Source: Actinomadura sp. NAK00032
Lineage (GTDB): Bacteria > Actinomycetota > Actinomycetes > Streptosporangiales > Streptosporangiaceae
NCBI RefSeq assembly: GCF_013364275.1
Contig: NZ_CP054932.1
Coordinates: forward strand, 1,984,001-2,048,000
Length of the DNA: 64,000 nucleotides
Direction of reading: 5' to 3'
Shown: positions 59,820 through 64,000 of the stretch, in pieces
Position numbering within the stretch: the stretch's first letter is position 1
How the letters are laid out: each line of letters opens with the position of its first letter
Made by a program: the position numbers and the translations under genes
Notes under the pieces: model-generated
The model's input: only the letters and a program-made list of their open reading frames with translations
Databases searched by the model: none
Told to the model about the DNA's origin: nothing

Positions 59820-60878
59820 TCAGGGGCGCTGCCCGGGGCGCTGGACCATGGCCGTCGCCTCCAGGGCCGTGTCCACCAGCACCTTCCCGGCCGGGACGTG
59901 CTTGGGCTTCATGACCGGCCTGGACGTCGGCGTGCTCTTTCCCAGCGAGTACGGGAGCATCTGCGCCTTGACGTTCACGAGGCGCATGCCCCGGTAGGTG
60001 TAGGTGTCGGGATCAAGGATGAACTCGGTGCGGACGCCGTCCCCGCCGGTCCTGGTCAGGCCCACGCCGGGGCGTCCGAGCGCGTCCCGCACGCCCTGCC
60101 GGATCTCGATGCCGGGGATCCGCGCGAGGGTGCGGAAGATGGCGGCGCGCCCGGGCTCCGGCATGGCCTGCTCAAGGCTCAGGTAGTGGCCGAGCCGCGC
60201 GAAGACCCATTGGTCGCGGCCTTGCCGGAACCCGGCCGTCCCCATCTCGGCGGCGTACTCGTCGGCCCGCTTCCGCATCGCGGACAGCTGGTCCCCCGGA
60301 GTCATCGGCAGCGTGCGGAGGTAGTCGTACCACTGGGCGGGGGTCCGCTCCTCGCTGTCCGTTCCGGTCTTGACCCAGCCCTCGTCCTCGATCTCCAGCT
60401 TCGGCTTCCCGTCCGCCCCCATGGTGTAGTCGGCGCTCTTCAGGCCGTCGAAGCGCGTCCAGGTCTCCCGCTGCAGCTCGTACCGGGGCGCCCTCGGGTC
60501 GGCCCCGGCGTTGTAGACCTTCGTGTAAATCCACTGGTGGTCTCCCGGACGGTGGTCGAACCGCTGGTCGACGTCCCGCGCGGCGCTCTCCAGGAACGCG
60601 GCGGCGCTCACGGGGGTCGCGGAGACCGGTGGCCGCCCGCCGCCCTCCCGCGCCGGGCCGCCGTCCAGGACGGCGATCGCCGCCGGCACCCCCAGTACGG
60701 CGACGGCGGTACCGGCCGCCGCGAGCCGCCAGGCCGGGACGCGCGGCCCGGACCGCCTCCCGGACCGCCTCCCGGACGCCGCCGCCACCAGCCGGGCGCG
60801 GCCGGACGCCAGCCGCGCCGCGTCGGGCTCCGGGACCTCGTCGCGCAGCGCGCGGACCCGCTCCTCGATGTCGTTCAT
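59820..60878 (-). CDS. CU044_5270 family membrane protein (putative anti-sigma partner)
   Basis: A 352-residue protein with a short cytoplasmic N-terminus (DIEERVRALRDEVPEPDAARL), one transmembrane helix (about 51-68) and an extracytoplasmic domain of about 270 residues. This arrangement after an ECF sigma gene is the CU044_5270 family, whose members are often anti-sigma-like. The N-terminal part would hold the sigma factor. Its start overlaps the sigma stop by 4 nt (ATGA). The outer domain has no recognised enzyme motif. Confidence 0.87.
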   Translation of the reverse strand: MNDIEERVRALRDEVPEPDAARLASGRARLVAAASGRRSGRRSGPRVPAWRLAAAGTAVAVLGVPAAIAVLDGGPAREGGGRPPVSATPVSAAAFLESAARDVDQRFDHRPGDHQWIYTKVYNAGADPRAPRYELQRETWTRFDGLKSADYTMGADGKPKLEIEDEGWVKTGTDSEERTPAQWYDYLRTLPMTPGDQLSAMRKRADEYAAEMGTAGFRQGRDQWVFARLGHYLSLEQAMPEPGRAAIFRTLARIPGIEIRQGVRDALGRPGVGLTRTGGDGVRTEFILDPDTYTYRGMRLVNVKAQMLPYSLGKSTPTSRPVMKPKHVPAGKVLVDTALEATAMVQRPGQRP

Positions 60879-61477
60879 TCATCCTCCTCTTGGACGAGCG
60901 TCGGGTCGGCCCCGCCGAGCGCCTCGCGGACCTTGCGCCGGGCGCGGTTCAGCCGGGAGCGCACCGTCCCCAGCGGGATGGACAGCGCCTCGGCGACCTG
61001 CTGGTAGGAGAGGTCCGCCCAGGCGACGAGCAGCAGCACGTCCCGGTCCCGGGCGGACAGCCCGGCCAGCGCGCCCGCCAGCTCCCGGGAGGACGCGGAC
61101 GCGCTCACCCGGGCGTCCGCCCCCTCCATGGGGTCGGTGACCGGGTCGGTCCCGGTCCGGGCCAGGGCGCGCAGCATCCGCGTCTCGGACCTGCGGTGCT
61201 TGCCGACCAGGTTGGCGGCGATCCCGTAGAGCCAGGGCAGGGCGTCCGGCCGGGCCGGGTCGTAGCGCGCCCGCCGCCGGAACGCCGCCAGGAACGTCTC
61301 GGCCACCACGTCGTCGGCGGCCTGGTCGCCGAGGCGCCGCCGGACGTACCGGTGGACGGCCGGCGCGTGCCGGTCGTACAGCGTGGCGAAGACCTCGGGT
61401 TCGCGCAGGGACCGTTCGATCAGGCCCGCGTCGTCTAGCGCGGGCGCCGCCGGTGCGTCCCGTGAGCTGATGGTCAT
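60875..61477 (-). CDS. ECF-family RNA polymerase sigma factor
   Basis: A 200-residue sigma factor with sigma2 (about 30-95: YDRHAPAVHRYVRRRLG, then ETFLAAFRRR and LPWLYGIAANL) and sigma4 (about 130-190: LSARDRDVLLLVAWADLSYQQVAEALSIPLGTVRSRLNRARRKV). It is coupled to the CU044_5270 gene. ATG at 61477 is chosen over an upstream start because it begins just before sigma2. Three 10-bp direct repeats lie upstream and may bear on its expression. Confidence 0.93.
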   Translation of the reverse strand: MTISSRDAPAAPALDDAGLIERSLREPEVFATLYDRHAPAVHRYVRRRLGDQAADDVVAETFLAAFRRRARYDPARPDALPWLYGIAANLVGKHRRSETRMLRALARTGTDPVTDPMEGADARVSASASSRELAGALAGLSARDRDVLLLVAWADLSYQQVAEALSIPLGTVRSRLNRARRKVREALGGADPTLVQEEDE

Positions 61478-61523
61478 ACGGCTCCGTCCTCTACGCCGGC
61501 CCGTGCGGGATGCCGCCCGCTCG

Positions 61524-61560
61524 CCGTCGTCACCCGTCATCAACCGTCATCACCCGCATC
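61524..61560. repeat. Three-to-four tandem 10-bp repeats in a divergent promoter region
   Basis: Units of CCGTC[G/A]TCA[A/C] repeat with exact 10-bp period (61524, 61534, 61544) followed by a diverged CCGCATC. They lie between the sigma factor and the polysaccharide deacetylase gene, in phase with the DNA helix, a layout suited to cooperative protein binding. Confidence 0.5.
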
Positions 61561-61655
61561 ACGGGACAGAGTTCACGTTCTTCTGGCCTTGGCGGTGTGT
61601 GTCGTATGGGTGACGGAGGGTATTAGCCGCCCGAAAGCGACATGTTCGGGGGTGC

Positions 61656-62531
61656 GTGGTGCAGATCAGGAAATACGCTGCCATCGGCGCCGGACTGCTG
61701 CTCCTCGCGGGATGCAGCCACGCGGACAAGCGGCAGGCCAGGACGGCGGGGCAGCATGCCGCGCTGGGGAACAAGACGCAGGCGCCGCGCAAGCCGACGC
61801 CGCCACCGCCGCGGAAGATCGACTGCGACCGGGTGAAGTGCGTCGCGCTCACGTTCGACGACGGCCCCGGCCCCTACACGGCGGGCCTGCTCGACACGCT
61901 GAAGAAGGACGGTGCGCGCGCCACGTTCTTCATGCTCGGCGAGAACGTCGGCGCGCACGCCGCCGTGGTGCGCCGGATGGCGCTCGAAGGGCACGAGCTG
62001 GCCAACCACAGCTGGTCCCATCCGCAGCTCACCGGGCTGTCGTCCGCCGAGGTGCGGTCGCAGATCCAGCGCACGCAGCAGGTCATCGCGCAGGCGTCGG
62101 GCGGGGTGCGGCCGACGCTGATGCGCCCGCCGTACGGGGCGACGAACAAGCGCGTCGGGCGCGACATCGGGATGCCGCTGATCCTGTGGAGCGTCGACAC
62201 GCTCGACTGGCGCTACCGCGACGTCGCGCGCGACACCCGGGTCGGGATCAAGGAGCCGAAACCCGGCGGCATCGTCCTGTACCACGACATCCACAAGGCG
62301 AGCGTGGAGTCCATCCCGAAGGTGGTGGACGGCCTGAAGAAGCGCGGGTTCACGTTCGTCACCGTGTCGGAGCTGTTCCAGGGGCAGAAGCTCGTGCCGG
62401 GCACGACCTACACCGAGCGGCTGAAGCCCGCGCCGGTCACGGCGAGCCCGCCGCAGGCGGGGCCGTCCGGCGGGCCGGTGAGCCCCGCGCCGACACGCCC
62501 GGCGAGCCCGGCGCCGTCCAGTACCGGCTGA
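61656..62531 (+). CDS. Lipoprotein polysaccharide deacetylase (CE4, NodB-like)
   Basis: A 291-residue lipoprotein (lipobox LLLAGC) with a Pro/Lys linker and a CE4 deacetylase domain (about 65-245). Catalytic motif 1 TFDDGPGP holds the base and metal Asp, motif 2 HSWSHP holds the metal His pair, motif 3 is RPPYG, and LYHD is near the end. Probably de-N-acetylates peptidoglycan or another wall sugar. A Pro/Ala tail ends it. GTG at 61656 follows GGGGGTG. It is divergent from the sigma factor gene. Confidence 0.92.
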   Translation: MVQIRKYAAIGAGLLLLAGCSHADKRQARTAGQHAALGNKTQAPRKPTPPPPRKIDCDRVKCVALTFDDGPGPYTAGLLDTLKKDGARATFFMLGENVGAHAAVVRRMALEGHELANHSWSHPQLTGLSSAEVRSQIQRTQQVIAQASGGVRPTLMRPPYGATNKRVGRDIGMPLILWSVDTLDWRYRDVARDTRVGIKEPKPGGIVLYHDIHKASVESIPKVVDGLKKRGFTFVTVSELFQGQKLVPGTTYTERLKPAPVTASPPQAGPSGGPVSPAPTRPASPAPSSTG

Positions 62532-62561
62532 CCGGCGGGAACATCGGCACGGCCGACCGCG

Positions 62562-62831
62562 TCAGCCGTCCTCCGGTTCCTCTCGGCGGGGGCGGCGGCG
62601 CGGCGGCGGACGCGGCGGGACGACCTTCGCCGCGACCATGATCTCCTCGGGGACCTCGACCAGTTCGCCGTCGCGGCGGCGCACCATGAGGATCTTGCCG
62701 GACCACGATTCGAGTACGCCGACGACGTCGCTGTACTCTCCCGTTGGCAGACGGCGGCGCAGCGAGATCCGCTGGCCCACGTCCGCGCCACTGATGGACA
62801 CCACCAGGCGCGCGGCGAAGCGGGCGGACAT
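62562..62831 (-). CDS. Small SH3-like protein resembling the N-terminal module of actinobacterial GNAT proteins
   Basis: An 89-residue protein: VVSISGADVGQRISLRRRLPTGEYSDVVGVLESWSGKILMVRRRDGELVEVPEEIMVAAKVVPPRP. Here it is quoted in short pieces: GQRISLRRRLPTGE, SDVVGVLESW, DGELVEVP and MVAAKVVPPRP. The pattern is that of the SH3-like beta-barrel at the N-terminus of GNAT acetyltransferases seen near fdxA in other actinomycetes. Here no acetyltransferase domain follows; the protein ends with a basic Arg/Pro tail. It is divergent from fdxA. Confidence 0.7.
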   Translation of the reverse strand: MSARFAARLVVSISGADVGQRISLRRRLPTGEYSDVVGVLESWSGKILMVRRRDGELVEVPEEIMVAAKVVPPRPPPRRRPRREEPEDG

Positions 62832-62943
62832 GTGAGGACCCCCATGTCGAATCGACTGAGCCGTCGTGGCCATACTATTCACAGCGAGCTTGCGGTGAGC
62901 CGTGACGTGCGGCGGGGCCGGAAATCCGAGAGGAGTCACTGAC

Positions 62944-63270
62944 GTGACCTACGTCATTGCGCAGCCCTGCGTGGACCTGCTCGACAAGGCATGCATCGAG
63001 GAGTGCCCGGTCGACTGCATCTACGAAGGGAAGCGTCAGCTCTACATCCACCCGGACGAGTGCGTCGACTGCGGTGCGTGCGAGCCGGTTTGCCCGGTTG
63101 AGGCCATCTACTACGAGGACGACGTCCCCGACCAGTGGAAGGACTTCTACAAGGTGAACGTGGAGTTCTTCGACGACCTCGGCTCGCCGGGCGGCGCGTC
63201 GAAGGTCGGAAAGATCGACAAGGACCACCCGATCGTCGCCGCGCTGCCTCCGCAGAGCCACGACGACTGA
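62944..63270 (+). CDS. fdxA: 7Fe ferredoxin
   Basis: A 108-residue [3Fe-4S][4Fe-4S] ferredoxin of the actinobacterial FdxA type. The first cluster set is CVDLLDKACIEECPVDC and the second CVDCGACEPVCPVEA. The C-terminal tail (about 60-108) is characteristic of this type. It carries electrons to P450s or other oxidoreductases. GTG at 62944 has GAGGAG upstream. The neighbouring dapC is a conserved actinobacterial arrangement, though a hairpin lies between them. Confidence 0.95.
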   Translation: MTYVIAQPCVDLLDKACIEECPVDCIYEGKRQLYIHPDECVDCGACEPVCPVEAIYYEDDVPDQWKDFYKVNVEFFDDLGSPGGASKVGKIDKDHPIVAALPPQSHDD

Positions 63271-63336
63271 GCCGGGGGACCGGGGGGCGCACCCGGCGCG
63301 GGCGCGCTCCGCAGGTCTCCCTGCGTCGATTTCTCC

Positions 63337-63374
63337 GGGCCGCGGCCTCCCCGGGTTCGGGAGGGCCGCGGCCC
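63337..63374 (+). terminator. Hairpin between fdxA and dapC
   Basis: A 15-bp stem with one bulged G (arm GGGCCGCGGCC then TCCC) and a 7-nt loop, 66 nt beyond the fdxA stop. It would limit read-through into dapC. Confidence 0.65.
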
Positions 63375-63451
63375 GTCGGCCGTGCGGGCCCGCGCGCGGC
63401 CGTGCACGGTCCTGGGCCGCCGTGCCAGGTCTTGAGCGAAGGAGCAGGTCA

Positions 63452-64000
63452 GTGTTCACGTTGCCGGACTTTCCGTGGGATCGGCTCGCGCCCTACAAGG
63501 AGCGGGCGCTGGCGCACGCGGACGGCATCGTCGACCTGTCCGTCGGGACGCCCGTCGACCCGACGCCCGCGCCGGTCCGGGAGGCGCTCGCCGCGGCCGC
63601 CGACGCGCCCGGCTACCCGCAGACCTACGGGACGCCCGCGCTGCGCGAGTCGGTCGCGGGCTGGCTGCGCCGCCGCGCCGGCGTGTCCGGCGCCGACCCG
63701 GACGCGGTGCTGCCCGTCATCGGCACCAAGGAACTCGTCGCCTGGCTGCCGACGCTGCTCGGCGCCGGCCCCGGCGACAAGGTCGTCTTCCCCGAACTGG
63801 CCTACCCGACCTACGACGTGGGGACGCGCCTCGCCGGCGCGACGCCCGTCCCGGCGGACGGGCTGCTCGCGCTCGGCCCGGTGAAACCGAAGATCGTGTG
63901 GGTGAACTCGCCGTCCAATCCGACCGGCAAGGTGCTGCCCGCCGAGCACCTGCGCAAGGTCGTGGCGTGGGCGCGCGACCGCGGCGCGGTCGTGGTCAGC
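63452..64000 (+). CDS. dapC: Succinyldiaminopimelate transaminase (partial)
   Basis: Start of a class I/II PLP aminotransferase. The first 183 residues show FPWDRLAPYKERA, VDLSVGTPVDPTP, GTPALRESVAGWL and the conserved NSPSNPTG. This matches the actinobacterial DapC that makes N-succinyl-LL-2,6-diaminopimelate for lysine and peptidoglycan synthesis. Position after fdxA supports this. GTG at 63452 has AAGGAG upstream. The PLP lysine lies beyond the right edge of the window. Confidence 0.85.
   Translation, partial: MFTLPDFPWDRLAPYKERALAHADGIVDLSVGTPVDPTPAPVREALAAAADAPGYPQTYGTPALRESVAGWLRRRAGVSGADPDAVLPVIGTKELVAWLPTLLGAGPGDKVVFPELAYPTYDVGTRLAGATPVPADGLLALGPVKPKIVWVNSPSNPTGKVLPAEHLRKVVAWARDRGAVVVS

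Noticed and set aside
1..64000. Search for mobile elements, tRNA/rRNA genes and attachment sites
   Set aside because: No transposase or integrase, no cloverleaf-like sequence or terminal repeats were seen on reading.

Overview
The window is high-GC (roughly 70-75% by eye) actinobacterial chromosome, very densely coded. Many genes begin with GTG or TTG, start/stop overlaps (ATGA, GTGA) are common, and several genes have a TANNNT box 6-9 nt before the start codon, as expected of leaderless mRNAs. Mycothiol deacetylase, DUF397/WhiJ-type modules, a SpoIIE-type phosphatase, PASTA-less Ser/Thr kinases and CU044-type families point to a filamentous actinomycete; Actinomadura or another member of the Streptosporangiales fits best, but this is inference. 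I saw no rRNA, tRNA, CRISPR array, insertion sequence or prophage.

Layout. 1-3.3 kb: succinate dehydrogenase sdhCAB (sdhB runs off the left edge). 3.4-10.5 kb: response-regulator/SpoIIE phosphatase, a heterodimeric ABC exporter with complementary degenerate ATP sites, and an S9 dipeptidyl peptidase. 10.7-13.7 kb: membrane Ser/Thr kinase, mshB and a small membrane protein. 13.7-16 kb: PadR-controlled drug efflux operon with a clear operator. 16-21.8 kb: LytR-CpsA-Psr protein, ornithine aminotransferase with divergent Lrp regulator, rraA, and a secreted M6 metalloprotease. 21.9-24.9 kb: a secreted protein and an MFS/TetR pair with two matching operators.

The most remarkable region is 24,969-32,979: four translationally coupled genes on the minus strand. 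They encode a Trypco1 (CU044_2847-type) small protein, a trypsin-like protease fused to a VMAP-C domain, a MoxR AAA+ ATPase, and a 1,667-residue protein. The large protein combines a SAV_2336/vWA-like N-terminus, two degenerate EccC/FtsK-type ATPase domains, a caspase-like protease with its His-Cys pair, a degenerate CbxX/EccA-like AAA segment and a final EccC-type domain with an intact P-loop. It belongs to the broad class of vWA-MoxR-VMAP conflict systems, but the caspase embedded between EccC-type modules looks unusual. I infer a two-protease, NTP-gated self-destruction or defence device.

33-38 kb: a two-component system and an MmpL exporter divergently flanking a 57-bp near-perfect palindrome made of OmpR-type direct repeats. 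38-48.4 kb: membrane endonuclease/phosphatase-fold protein, membrane glycosyltransferase, HAF-repeat secreted protein, an alpha/beta hydrolase lacking its nucleophile serine, a P-loop ATPase, a DHFR-like reductase and a MacB-like ABC/FtsX exporter. 48.5-51.4 kb: three tandem DUF397 genes with a DUF5753 HTH regulator and a divergent anti-sigma-type ATPase (WhiJ/AbaA-like developmental module). 51.4-54.6 kb: operon of lipoprotein, secreted protein and a Ser/Thr kinase. 54.6-64 kb: quinone-oxidoreductase-type dehydrogenase behind a MerR-type promoter, membrane-anchored hydrolase, a CysRS/MshC-like remnant protein, methyltransferase, enoyl-CoA hydratase, ECF sigma factor with CU044_5270 partner, lipoprotein polysaccharide deacetylase, 7Fe ferredoxin fdxA and the start of dapC.
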